DNA from: Alphaproteobacteria bacterium
GTDB taxonomy: Bacteria; Pseudomonadota; Alphaproteobacteria; UBA8366
Direction of reading: 5' to 3'
Assembly (NCBI GenBank): GCA_029861675.1
Contig: JAOTYV010000144.1
Span: 1 to 11,391 of the forward strand
DNA: 11,391 bases
Positions 1 to 6,971 of the stretch are shown in pieces; position 1 is the first letter of the stretch; each line of letters begins with the position of its first letter. Both the position numbers and the translations under genes were made by a program. The notes under the pieces were generated by a model. That model was not told the DNA's origin. It did not search any database and was given only the letters and a program-made list of their open reading frames with translations.

Positions 1-52
1 AGCCGGGAATCGGCCCTGTCGTGATGACGATGTCTTCGGGATCTCTAGGCAT
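1..52 (-). CDS. thiC: Phosphomethylpyrimidine synthase ThiC, N-terminal 17 codons only
   Basis: Only the start of this gene lies in the window; it runs off the left edge on the minus strand. The visible peptide is MPRDPEDIVITTGPIPG. The TTGP(I/L)P stretch is like the N-terminal segment of alphaproteobacterial ThiC just before its SRKxY motif. ThiC is the cytoplasmic radical-SAM enzyme that converts aminoimidazole ribotide to hydroxymethylpyrimidine phosphate for thiamine. The ATG at 52-50 has a strong Shine-Dalgarno (GGAGG, plus-strand complement at 59-63) seven bases upstream. The call rests mainly on context: a TPP riboswitch lies directly upstream on the same strand. Another thiamine biosynthesis or transport gene cannot be excluded from 17 residues. 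Confidence 0.72.
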   Translation of the reverse strand, partial: MPRDPEDIVITTGPIPG

Positions 53-55
53 GTC

Positions 56-87
56 GGACCTCCTTCAATGCAGTCAGGAGATCCGGG
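56..87 (-). promoter_or_regulatory. Shine-Dalgarno sequestering hairpin and anti-thi-box of the thiC riboswitch
   Basis: Read on the minus strand, GGATCTCCT (84-76) can pair with AGGAGGTCC (64-56). This gives a 9-bp stem with one G-U pair and an 11-nt loop, and it buries the thiC ribosome-binding site. Overlapping the 5' arm is CCCGGATC (87-80), perfectly complementary to GATCCGGG (179-172) in the thi box of the upstream aptamer. The two pairings share the GGATC bases and exclude each other. The inferred switch is: without TPP the thi box captures the anti-SD arm and translation is on; with TPP the aptamer folds, the hairpin forms and translation is off. The complementarity is visible in the sequence; the regulatory direction is inferred from known thi-box/anti-thi-box riboswitches. 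Confidence 0.7.
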
Positions 88-150
88 AAAAGTCTGCGGG
101 GCGGTCTGGCAGGGTCCGTATCGTCGCCTTAGGTTGGCCCTGTCCCCAGT

Positions 151-258
151 TCCTTCCCTCCGCCGGCATTACCCGGATCAGGTTCTCAGGGTCACCGCAC
201 GATTGTTCCAACAAACGTTTCAGCGGACTCTCAGCCCCTTCACAGGGCCCCCCCAGGA
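151..258 (-). promoter_or_regulatory. TPP riboswitch (THI element) in the thiC leader
   Basis: The minus strand carries the hallmark segments of the TPP aptamer in order. These are a G-rich P1/P2 strand, GGGGCTGAGAG (about 239-229), a variable P3 region, ACCCTGAGAACCTGATC, and the thi box CCGGGTAATGCCGG followed by CGGAGGGAAGG (ending near 151). A short P1 closes between TCCT (258-255) and AGGA (154-151). The conserved CTGAGA and CCTGAT...GGTAAT...CGGAGGGAA sequences are those known to form the pyrimidine and pyrophosphate sensor helices. About 100 nt separate the aptamer from the thiC start codon, and that stretch holds the expression platform at 56-87. The family assignment is secure from sequence; I have not scored it against a covariance model. 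Confidence 0.96.
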
Positions 259-266
259 TGAGCAGC

Positions 267-295
267 ATAGTGCCGGGCGAAATCGAATTCGTCAA
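267..295 (-). promoter_or_regulatory. Probable sigma-70-type promoter for the thiC riboswitch transcript
   Basis: On the minus strand, TTGACG (295-290) is followed after exactly 17 nt by CACTAT (272-267). The -35 box is near consensus and the -10 is a modest match. Transcription would start about seven bases further on, near 258-262, immediately before the P1 stem of the riboswitch. That spacing is the main reason to believe it. The rest of the stretch to the end of the GST gene (296-392) shows no gene and no convincing terminator. Confidence 0.5.
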
Positions 296-392
296 CGTAT
301 CAGGGCAGGGTGCGGAGAACTCGGGTTTGTGGCGCGGCGCCGTCCGGTGGCGGGCCGGTTCAAGAACATGCGAGTCAGAGCGTCGAGACCAA

Positions 393-1085
393 TTACACTG
401 TGCGTTCCGGCACTGTCCGCCCGAGCCCGTCGTACAGATCGAGCATACGCTCGCGCCATTCGTACAGCGGATCGTCCGGGTGCAGCAGTTGCAGCGGGCT
501 GACCGCGCGGGCCCATTGGAAGGCGCCGAAAATCAAGTGATCGCCATAGGCGGGCGCCTGGCCGGCAAACCACTCCTGATCGCCGAGCACTGCGTTGAGG
601 GGCCCCAGGGTTTCCCGGAACGCGCCGAAATGCTCCTTGCGTTCGCCGGCAACCGCTTCCAGGCTCATGCCGAACCGTTTCTCCCGCGTCTTGCGAAAGT
701 AGTCCTTGTCGGCATCGTCGATGCTCTCATAGATGTCATAGAGAATGGTCTTCACGAGTGCGGGGTGCAGCGCCGTGTCCGCCCAGTCGTTGATGTCTTT
801 CGTCGCATTTCGGCCTTCGGGTCCGCCGAACAGCGACGGCCGGTCGGGATAGGTGTCCTCAAGGTATTCCGCGATCGGCCAGGACTCGCAGACCACGGTC
901 TCGCCGTCCTTCAATACGGGCACGAGTTTCTGGCCGCTGAATGCGATGATGTCCTTGTCGGTGAAACGGACCGGCTCGCAGGTGACGTCCAGCTCCTTGT
1001 GCGCCAGCGCCAGGCGGCTGCGCCAGCAATTCGGGCTGAAACGCAGATCGTTCGCGCCGCAGAGGTCGTACAGGATCCGGGGCAT
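393..1085 (-). CDS. Glutathione S-transferase family protein (LigE/beta-etherase-like)
   Basis: A 230-residue cytosolic GST. The thioredoxin-like N-terminal half (about 1-85) has the expected landmarks: the active-site region SPNCWRSRLAL (Ser17), a cis-proline loop VPV (55-57) and the glutathione-binding ESWPIAEYLE (Glu67-Ser68). The all-helical C-terminal half contains YGDHLIFGAFQW (180-191), resembling the helix-6 N-capping motif. The SPNCWR and SW-IAEYL-YPDRP-LF pattern recalls bacterial GSTs related to the lignin beta-etherases LigE/LigF. That similarity does not fix the substrate. The chosen start (CAT at 1083-1085) has an AGGGAG ribosome-binding site about ten bases upstream; the frame stays open further, into the permease gene, but that extension has no family support. 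The gene starts 14 nt after the permease stop codon, so the two are probably cotranscribed. Possible roles include detoxification of electrophiles or cleavage of an aromatic ether; neither is shown by the sequence. Confidence 0.88.
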   Translation of the reverse strand: MPRILYDLCGANDLRFSPNCWRSRLALAHKELDVTCEPVRFTDKDIIAFSGQKLVPVLKDGETVVCESWPIAEYLEDTYPDRPSLFGGPEGRNATKDINDWADTALHPALVKTILYDIYESIDDADKDYFRKTREKRFGMSLEAVAGERKEHFGAFRETLGPLNAVLGDQEWFAGQAPAYGDHLIFGAFQWARAVSPLQLLHPDDPLYEWRERMLDLYDGLGRTVPERTV

Positions 1086-1099
1086 GAGGCGTTCGCTCC

Positions 1100-2875
1100 C
1101 TAAAGCGGCCAGACCCAGAGGATCATCGGGACCGCGACAATGGCGATGAGGATTTCCAGCGGCAAGCCCATCGGCCAATAGTCGCCGAACCGATACCCGC
1201 CGGGTCCCATTACCAGCACGTTGGACTGATGGCCGATCGGCGTCAAGAAAGCGCAGGACGCGCCGACCGCCACCGACATCAGGAATGGATCCGGACTGAC
1301 TCCCAGGCGCTGCGCAATGCCGGCGGCGAGCGGCGCCATCAGAACCGCGGTCGCCGCGTTGTTCATCGCGTCGGACAGCATCATCGTGGCGACCAGAACG
1401 ACCGTCAGCATCGCCCAGGGCGGCAGGTAGGCACTGCTGCCGGCGATACCGTCGGCGATCAGCGCCGATGCGCCGGATGCTTCCATGGCGAGCCCGACCG
1501 GAACCATCGCGCCGAGCAGCACCAGGATCGGCCAGTCGACCGCATTGTAGGCGCCGCGCAGCGTAACTTTGCCTGACAGAATCATCAGCACGACCGCCGC
1601 GAGAAATGCGATCGGTACGGTTACGAGCCCCAGCGCGCTGCACAGGATTGCGACCAGGAAGATGCCGGCGGGTAGCAGGCTTGGCGTGCGGTGCAGCGTC
1701 AGGTCGCGCTCGGCCAGCGGCAGGCAGCCGAGGTCCGCGAGTTCTTCGGGCATGGTGTCCGTATTGCCTTGCAGCAGCAGCACGTCGCCTGCCGCGAAGC
1801 GTACCTGGTTGAGCCGCCGCCGCACCGGCTCGCCGTGCCGTGCAATCGCGATCAAGTTGATGTGGCGCTGTGTCGCCAGCCGCACCTGCCCGGCGGTCCG
1901 GTTGATCAGGCGTGAGCCGGCCATGACGACCGCCTCCATCATGCCGACCGTGTCGGTTTGCAGCACGTCCGGATGGAGATCGCGGTTGCCGACCAGTTTT
2001 AGTTTGGTGGCCTTTACCGACTCCTCGATCGACTGGGCATGGCCTTCAAGCAGCAGATGATCGCCCGCGTGGAGCAATGCTCCCCATGCGGGGGCGAGCC
2101 GTTCCCGGCTGCCGCGGATCAGTGACACGAACACAATGTCGTCGCCGATGCCCGCCGCGTAGGCCTCGCGGACCGTCTTGCCGGCGAGCACGCTGTCTTC
2201 GGGTATTTCGACCTCGGTGATGTAATCTTCGATATCGAACATCGTGTCCGATTTGCCGCTGCCCTCATGGGACGGTATCAACCGCCAGCCGATTACCGAT
2301 ACGAACACGACGCCGACCGCCGCAATGGCGGCCCCGACCGGCGCGAAAGCGAACATGCCAAAGGCGCTGTCGGCGTAGTCCGCGCGGACCGCGGCGACGA
2401 TGATGTTGGGCGGCGTGCCGATCAACGTTGTGAGGCCGCCGAGCAACGAGCCGAAGGCGAGCGGCATCAGCAGCTCGCGCGGCTCGCGGCCCGATTTCTT
2501 GGCAATCTGCAGGACCACCGGCAGCAGCAGGGCCAGGGCCCCGACATTGTTCATGAAACCGGACAGGGCGGCGACAAGCGCCGTAATAGCGCCGACCTGA
2601 AGCGAGGGGCTGAGTTCCGCCTCCGCAAGCCGCTTGGCGATCCAGCCGACCACGCCGGAAACTTGCAGGGCCCGGCTGATGACCAGGACGGCGGCCACCG
2701 TAATGACGGCGGGATGGCCGAATCCCACAAAGGCGGATTCGGCGGGAATGATTCCGCCGAGCAGTACGGCCAGCAAGGCGAGCAGGGCCACGATGTCGTA
2801 GCGCCAGCGGCCCCAGATAAACAGGCCCAACGTCGCCGCCAACACGGCAAAAACGTATATTTGCTCCCCCGTCAC
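1100..2875 (-). CDS. SLC13/DASS-family permease with two TrkA_C domains
   Basis: An inner-membrane anion/sodium-symporter-type carrier of 591 residues if translated from the GTG at 2875. An N-terminal membrane half (about 1-200) is followed by a soluble insert (about 205-390) and a second membrane half (about 395-591). The two halves repeat each other. Each has an Asn-Asn pair (GFMNN at 106-110; DAMNNAATA at 502-510) followed by a family loop (GTPPN at 153-157; TPIGHQSN at 545-552), as expected for the substrate and cation sites. The insert contains two TrkA_C/RCK_C-like modules (about 217-295 and 305-385), for example AGDHLLLEG and AGDVLLLQG. Relatives include YfbS-like proteins and sulfate or dicarboxylate carriers; the substrate cannot be assigned here. 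The GTG start has GGAGG seven bases upstream and begins just before the first membrane helix. The frame continues to an ATG at 3085, but that stretch is not hydrophobic, looks unlike the family and would overlap the serC leader. Confidence 0.9.
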   Translation of the reverse strand: MTGEQIYVFAVLAATLGLFIWGRWRYDIVALLALLAVLLGGIIPAESAFVGFGHPAVITVAAVLVISRALQVSGVVGWIAKRLAEAELSPSLQVGAITALVAALSGFMNNVGALALLLPVVLQIAKKSGREPRELLMPLAFGSLLGGLTTLIGTPPNIIVAAVRADYADSAFGMFAFAPVGAAIAAVGVVFVSVIGWRLIPSHEGSGKSDTMFDIEDYITEVEIPEDSVLAGKTVREAYAAGIGDDIVFVSLIRGSRERLAPAWGALLHAGDHLLLEGHAQSIEESVKATKLKLVGNRDLHPDVLQTDTVGMMEAVVMAGSRLINRTAGQVRLATQRHINLIAIARHGEPVRRRLNQVRFAAGDVLLLQGNTDTMPEELADLGCLPLAERDLTLHRTPSLLPAGIFLVAILCSALGLVTVPIAFLAAVVLMILSGKVTLRGAYNAVDWPILVLLGAMVPVGLAMEASGASALIADGIAGSSAYLPPWAMLTVVLVATMMLSDAMNNAATAVLMAPLAAGIAQRLGVSPDPFLMSVAVGASCAFLTPIGHQSNVLVMGPGGYRFGDYWPMGLPLEILIAIVAVPMILWVWPL

Positions 2876-3004
2876 ACCCGCCCCTCCGGCTGCTTGTATG
2901 GCCGGCAGGGTAGGGAACCAGCCCGACGGATGCAATTCTCTCGCGATACGGCCGATTTGCGCTGGCACACGCTGCGGCAACGCACCACATTCCAGCTTGA
3001 CTAT

Positions 3005-3055
3005 GGCCCCTGCAACAAGTAGCCCCACTGCGCTGCGGCTGCTTGCAAATTGGCC
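3005..3055 (+). promoter_or_regulatory. Hairpin in the serC leader
   Basis: CAAGTAGCC (3016-3024) pairs with GGCTGCTTG (3037-3045), nine pairs including one G-U, around a 12-nt loop. The stem can be redrawn with TGC (3011-3013) on GCA (3045-3047), leaving a three-base bulge. GGCC at 3005-3008 can then close on GGCC at 3052-3055. There is no T-tract, so this is not an intrinsic terminator. Alphaproteobacteria are known to have a conserved serC leader RNA motif of unknown function; whether this is an example needs a covariance search. The remainder of the 250-nt divergent region (2876-3125) contains no gene I can support and no clear -35/-10 pair. Confidence 0.35.
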
Positions 3056-3095
3056 TGGGACGCGCTGAAAGCCGGGCCGCCGCAACGAAGGAAAA

Positions 3096-3123
3096 CAGTC
3101 GCTTGCTCAAGAAGGACAGACTG
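3096..3123 (+). promoter_or_regulatory. Hairpin presenting the serC ribosome-binding site in its loop
   Basis: CAGTC (3096-3100) is perfectly complementary to GACTG (3119-3123). The AAGAAGGA Shine-Dalgarno (3109-3116) lies in the 18-nt loop, and the stem ends two bases before the serC ATG at 3126. Five pairs make only a weak stem, but its placement across the initiation region could influence translation. It could also be part of the known serC leader motif. The complementarity is seen directly; any function is inference. Confidence 0.3.
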
Positions 3124-3125
3124 CG

Positions 3126-4280
3126 ATGAATAAGCCGCTGGAACGGCCCGCGCGCCCATTCTTTTCCTCCGGACCCACGGCGAAACCGCCGGGCTGGACC
3201 CCCGACGTCCTGCGGGATGCGCTGCTCGGCCGATCGCATCGGGCAAAAGAAGGCATTGCTCGTCTTCAGGAAGTGATCGATCGGACGCGGAATTTGCTGT
3301 CGATCCCCGCGGACTTCCGCATCGGCATCGTGCCCGCATCGGATACCGGCGCCATTGAGATGGCACTTTGGTCCTTGCTCGGCCCGCGCCCTGTCGATGT
3401 CTTGAGCTGGGAAAATTTCGGATCCATGTGGGTCACCGATGTGGTCGATCAATTGAAACTTAAGGATACGCGGGTTTTCGAGGCGCCTTATGGCGAATTG
3501 CCCGACCTGTCGGCGATCGATCAGGATCGTGACCGGGTGTTCGTTTGGAACGGGACGACGAGCGGTGTGTGCCTGCCCGATGGCGATTGGATCGGCGTGG
3601 ATCGCGGCGGCTTGACGCTTTGCGACGCCACGTCGGCGGTGTTTGCGATACCGCTCCCGTGGGACAAGCTCGATGCGGTCACATGGTCCTGGCAAAAGGC
3701 GATGGGCGGGGAGGGTGCGCACGGCATGTTGGTGCTGAGCCCGCGCGCCGTCGAACGGCTGGAAAGCTACACGCCGCCGTGGCCGATGCCGAAGATTTTC
3801 CGCATGACGAAGAAGGGCAAGCTCGACGAGACGATCTTTCAGGCGGCGACGATCAACACGCCGTCGATGTTGTGTGTCGAGGATGCGCTGTTTTCGCTGA
3901 AATGGATGGAGTCGATTGGCGGCGTACCCGCGGTTCAGGCACGCTCGCGCGAAAATCTCGATAGTGTCGCCTCGTGGGTATCACAAAGCACTTGGGCCGA
4001 GTTTCTCGCCAAGGATCCGGCGTGCCGGAGTTGCACGTCGATTGTCGTGTCGATCGGCAAGGGCGCGGGGCTCGACGGCGATGCCGCGGCTGCGGCGCCG
4101 GCCGGCATCGAAAAACTGCTTGCCGCCGAAGGCGTGGCCTTTGACATCAAGAACCATCGCGCGGCGCCGCCCAGCTTGCGCATTTGGGGCGGTGCGACGG
4201 TCGACCCCGCGGACATCAAGGCGCTGTTGCCCTGGCTGGATTGGGCGCTTGCCGAATTCACCAAGTCCGCCGCGGCGTAA
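3126..4280 (+). CDS. serC: Phosphoserine aminotransferase SerC (Methanosarcina/alphaproteobacterial type)
   Basis: A 384-residue class-V (fold-type I) PLP enzyme. It transfers the amino group of glutamate to 3-phosphohydroxypyruvate to make O-phosphoserine, the second step of serine synthesis; the same fold also serves in pyridoxine synthesis. Visible landmarks are FSSGPTAKP near the N-terminus (13-21), Trp102 expected to stack on PLP, NGTTSG (142-147), Asp167 in LCDATSA contacting the pyridine nitrogen, and the Schiff-base Lys191 in SWQKAMGGEG. LRIWGG (351-356) carries the Arg expected to bind substrate carboxylate. It is longer than the roughly 360-residue E. coli SerC and matches the separate subfamily known from alphaproteobacteria and Methanosarcina (TIGR01365 type). 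The ATG is preceded by AAGAAGGA at a suitable distance. serA follows after 12 nt, which supports the assignment over other class-V aminotransferases. Confidence 0.95.
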   Translation: MNKPLERPARPFFSSGPTAKPPGWTPDVLRDALLGRSHRAKEGIARLQEVIDRTRNLLSIPADFRIGIVPASDTGAIEMALWSLLGPRPVDVLSWENFGSMWVTDVVDQLKLKDTRVFEAPYGELPDLSAIDQDRDRVFVWNGTTSGVCLPDGDWIGVDRGGLTLCDATSAVFAIPLPWDKLDAVTWSWQKAMGGEGAHGMLVLSPRAVERLESYTPPWPMPKIFRMTKKGKLDETIFQAATINTPSMLCVEDALFSLKWMESIGGVPAVQARSRENLDSVASWVSQSTWAEFLAKDPACRSCTSIVVSIGKGAGLDGDAAAAAPAGIEKLLAAEGVAFDIKNHRAAPPSLRIWGGATVDPADIKALLPWLDWALAEFTKSAAA

Positions 4281-4292
4281 GGGATAGCATCG

Positions 4293-5870
4293 ATGGCGAA
4301 AGTACTGATTTCCGACAAACTAAGCCCGGACGCGGTAACCGCCTTCGAGGAACGCGGAGTCGACGTGGATTTCAAGCCGGGCTTGGACGCCGCGGCGCTG
4401 CTGGAGTGCATCCACGAGTATGACGGGCTCGCCATCCGGTCCGCGACCACTGTGACGCCGGAGGTGCTGGCGCGGGCGGAACGGCTCAAGGTTATCGGCC
4501 GGGCCGGCATCGGCGTGGACAACATCGATATTCCGGCGGCGACCCAGAAGGGCATCGTGGTGATGAACACGCCGTTCGGCAACACCACCACGACCGCCGA
4601 ACACGCCATCGCCATGATGATGGCGCTGGTTCGGCAAATTCCCGCGGCAAATACGTCGACGCAGGCCGGGAAATGGGAAAAATCCCGCTTCATGGGCGTG
4701 GAGGTGACGGGCAAGACGCTGGGCTTGATCGGTTCGGGGAATGTCGGATCGATCGTCGCCAACCGGGCCCAGGGTTTGAAAATGAAAGTCATCGCCCACG
4801 ATCCCTATCTGTCGCCGGAACGCGCCATTGAAATCGGCGTGGAGAAGGTCGATCTGGACCGGCTGTTCGCCCGGGCCGATATCATCACCGTTCACACGCC
4901 GCTGACCGATAGCACCCGCAACCTGCTTGACGCCGCGGCGTTCGCAAAAATGAAGCCGGGCGTCCGTATCGTGAACTGCGCCCGGGGCGGCATCGTCAAC
5001 GAAACCGATCTCCGCGCCGCGCTGGACAGCGGCCAGGTCGCGGGAGCGGCGGTAGACGTATTTCTTGAGGAACCGGCGAAGGACAACGTTCTGTTCGGAC
5101 ATGAAAACGTCGTGGCGACGCCGCATCTCGGCGCGGCCACGCAAGAGGCGCAGGAAATCGTCGCCGTACAGGTCGCCGAGCAGATGGCGGATTACCTGAT
5201 GACCGGCGCGGTGACCAATGCGGTGAACATGCCGTCGATTTCCGCGGAAGACGCCCCGCGCCTGAAACCGTACATGTCGCTCGCCGAGCAACTCGGCAGC
5301 TTTATCGGTCAACTCGCTGAAACAAGTTTGAAAGAGGTGAACATCGAGTTTCAGGGCCATGTGGCGGAACTCAACATCCGGCCCTTGGTCTCGGCCGTGC
5401 TGAATGGGGTGCTGCGGCCGCAACTCGATGCCGTGAATATCGTGAGCGCGCCGCTGCTCGCGCGCGATCGCGGTATCGACATCAGCGAGACGATCCACGA
5501 GACGCCGGGCGACTATGAAACGCAAATCACGGTGACAGCCGTGACCGAGCGGCGGTCGCGGTGTGTCTCGGGCACCCTGTTCGGCGGTGACCGGCCGCGC
5601 ATTGTCGAGATCAATCAATTCCCGATCGAGGCCGAACTGGGCGAATTCATGCTCTATACGAGCAACAACGATAAGCCGGGCGTTATCGGCCAGCTCGGTC
5701 AGACGCTTGGCGATGCGGGGGTAAACATCGCGACGTTCCATCTTGGCCGAAACGCGCCGGGCCAAGAGGCAATTGCGCTGCTGCAGGTCGATCAGGCCCT
5801 GGACAAGACGATGGTCGACCGCATCGCCGCGTTGCCGAATGTGACGCAGGCCAAGGCGCTGAAATTCTGA
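4293..5870 (+). CDS. serA: D-3-phosphoglycerate dehydrogenase SerA (long form with ACT domain)
   Basis: A 525-residue cytoplasmic enzyme that oxidises 3-phosphoglycerate to 3-phosphohydroxypyruvate with NAD, the first committed step of serine synthesis and the source of the SerC substrate. The substrate-binding domain (about 1-100 and 285-310) contains GRAGIGVDNIDI (69-80). The Rossmann domain (about 100-285) has the dinucleotide loop GLIGSGNVG (144-152) with Asp170 for the NAD ribose. The catalytic triad is Arg231 (NCARGGIVNE), Glu260 (VFLEEP) and His278 (TPHLGAAT). An allosteric-substrate-binding domain (about 325-445) and a C-terminal ACT domain (about 452-525, NNDKPGVIGQLG) follow, the layout of long-form PGDHs. 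The ACT domain is where serine feedback acts in several relatives; sensitivity here is not proven. It starts 12 nt after serC with a weak AGGGAT ribosome-binding site, consistent with translation as an operon. Confidence 0.98.
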   Translation: MAKVLISDKLSPDAVTAFEERGVDVDFKPGLDAAALLECIHEYDGLAIRSATTVTPEVLARAERLKVIGRAGIGVDNIDIPAATQKGIVVMNTPFGNTTTTAEHAIAMMMALVRQIPAANTSTQAGKWEKSRFMGVEVTGKTLGLIGSGNVGSIVANRAQGLKMKVIAHDPYLSPERAIEIGVEKVDLDRLFARADIITVHTPLTDSTRNLLDAAAFAKMKPGVRIVNCARGGIVNETDLRAALDSGQVAGAAVDVFLEEPAKDNVLFGHENVVATPHLGAATQEAQEIVAVQVAEQMADYLMTGAVTNAVNMPSISAEDAPRLKPYMSLAEQLGSFIGQLAETSLKEVNIEFQGHVAELNIRPLVSAVLNGVLRPQLDAVNIVSAPLLARDRGIDISETIHETPGDYETQITVTAVTERRSRCVSGTLFGGDRPRIVEINQFPIEAELGEFMLYTSNNDKPGVIGQLGQTLGDAGVNIATFHLGRNAPGQEAIALLQVDQALDKTMVDRIAALPNVTQAKALKF

Positions 5871-5879
5871 GGCGATGAG

Positions 5880-6875
5880 ATGGTGCGTCTTGCCGCGATT
5901 CTAATACTGCTCTGCGCGACGTCCGCATTTGCCGAGACGTGGCGGGCGGTGCCGGCGGAGCTGCTGAAAGATGTCGAAAGCATCACCCGTGACGGCGAAA
6001 CGGGATCGGTGAAGGTCCGGGCGGCGGGTCAGTATTACCGGCTTTCCATGGCGGACGGCAGACCCGTCCTGCAACGCACGTCGGCGCCCGTTATGGCGCC
6101 GCGTCCGAAAGATGCCATCCCGCACAGCCGCGTTGCCACGGGCGCCAACGACATCGCGCAGGCCTGGCTTGCCGGGGCGACCGGGCGGTATGCGCACGGC
6201 GTCCTGGGGGACGAAATCGAAGCCTCGAAACTTCAGGTGCGGACCCGGCAAGGCAAGCAACTTGCCTTCACGTTGCGCGAGGATTCCGTCTTCGAGGACC
6301 TTACGCCGCGTTTGACGGACATCGACGGCGACGGCCGGGACGAAATTCTGCTGGTTCGATCCCATGTGGATGCGGGCGCCGCGGTGATGCTCCTGGGACT
6401 GCGCGGCGACCGCATCGTTCGCCTCGCGGAGTCGCCGGCGATCGGACTGTCGCATCGCTGGCTCAATCCGATCGGCGCGGCCGATTTCGATGGCGACGGG
6501 CGGATCGAAATCGCGGTCATCGAGACGCCGCACCTTGGCGGGCAACTGGTGCTGTACGATATACAAGGCAGCCGGTTGCGCGAAGTGGGCCGGTACGCCG
6601 GATTTTCGACACACGTTATCGGGTCGACGGTACTCGACATGTTCGCCCTGCTGGATGTGAACGACGACAACGTGATGGATATCGTTCTACCGGATCAAAC
6701 GCGTCGAAAACTGCACGCGGTCAGCCTGACCAAAGGACGTCTTTCGATTATCGCTACGGTGAAGCTCGCCCGGCCGGTGACGATGTCGATTGTTGCGGCC
6801 GATTTAGACCGCAATGGCGAGCCCGATATCGTATTTGGCGATAAAGGCGGTTTTCTCAATGTTATTCAGCGGTAG
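5880..6875 (+). CDS. Secreted FG-GAP/VCBS-like repeat protein of unknown function
   Basis: A 331-residue exported protein. Residues 1-18 form a Sec signal peptide with a short basic start, a hydrophobic core and an AFA cleavage site before Glu19, so the mature protein is predicted in the periplasm or outside the cell. The C-terminal half has four spaced acidic loops resembling the calcium-binding loops of FG-GAP/VCBS beta-propeller blades: DIDGDGRDEI (147-156), DFDGDGRIEI (202-211), DVNDDNVMDI (259-268) and DLDRNGEPDI (308-317). Each is followed by a hydrophobic strand. The N-terminal part (about 20-130) matches nothing I recognise. Four or more blades would give a partial or small propeller, perhaps for calcium-dependent binding of a ligand or envelope partner. 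It begins 9 nt after serA, so it is probably cotranscribed with serC-serA although nothing in it points to serine metabolism. No enzyme motif is visible. Confidence 0.82.
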   Translation: MVRLAAILILLCATSAFAETWRAVPAELLKDVESITRDGETGSVKVRAAGQYYRLSMADGRPVLQRTSAPVMAPRPKDAIPHSRVATGANDIAQAWLAGATGRYAHGVLGDEIEASKLQVRTRQGKQLAFTLREDSVFEDLTPRLTDIDGDGRDEILLVRSHVDAGAAVMLLGLRGDRIVRLAESPAIGLSHRWLNPIGAADFDGDGRIEIAVIETPHLGGQLVLYDIQGSRLREVGRYAGFSTHVIGSTVLDMFALLDVNDDNVMDIVLPDQTRRKLHAVSLTKGRLSIIATVKLARPVTMSIVAADLDRNGEPDIVFGDKGGFLNVIQR

Positions 6876-6971
6876 TATGTACCGTTCCGCCGTCCTCCGG
6901 CGCCGCTTGCCGGGACTTCCAAAGCCGGTTAAAGAGCCGGCGTTCCTCGAGAACAGGGCATTGACGAACCG

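Noticed and set aside
21..1103. A 360-codon plus-strand open frame opposite the thiC leader and the GST gene.
   Set aside because: It runs across the riboswitch and antisense to a clear GST. The protein has no recognisable motif, and long antisense frames are expected at this GC content.
1086..1643. Upstream extension of the GST frame on the minus strand.
   Set aside because: It lies entirely inside the permease gene in another frame, is arginine-rich and has no GST similarity. The ATG at 1085 has its own ribosome-binding site and begins the conserved fold.
2997..3025. TTGACT at 2997-3002 as a -35 box for serC.
   Set aside because: No acceptable -10 hexamer occurs at 16-18 nt (TAGCCC at 17 nt is poor), so the promoter is not supported.
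2265..3722. A 485-codon minus-strand open frame spanning the permease 5' end, the divergent region and serC.
   Set aside because: It overlaps two well-supported genes and its translation is low-complexity and Arg/Pro-rich, a GC-driven shadow.
4320..5765. A 481-codon minus-strand open frame opposite serA.
   Set aside because: It is antisense to a gene with every catalytic motif intact and is rich in His, Arg and Asp as expected from reverse-frame translation.
5904..5921. Cys12 in the signal peptide of the VCBS-like protein as a lipobox cysteine.
   Set aside because: The preceding residues (ILL) do not fit the lipobox, and an AFA signal peptidase I site follows at 16-18.
6893..6940. GC-rich inverted repeats between the VCBS-like gene and hisZ as a terminator.
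   Set aside because: The stems are only 4-6 bp (for example CCGGC/GCCGG) and no T-tract follows.
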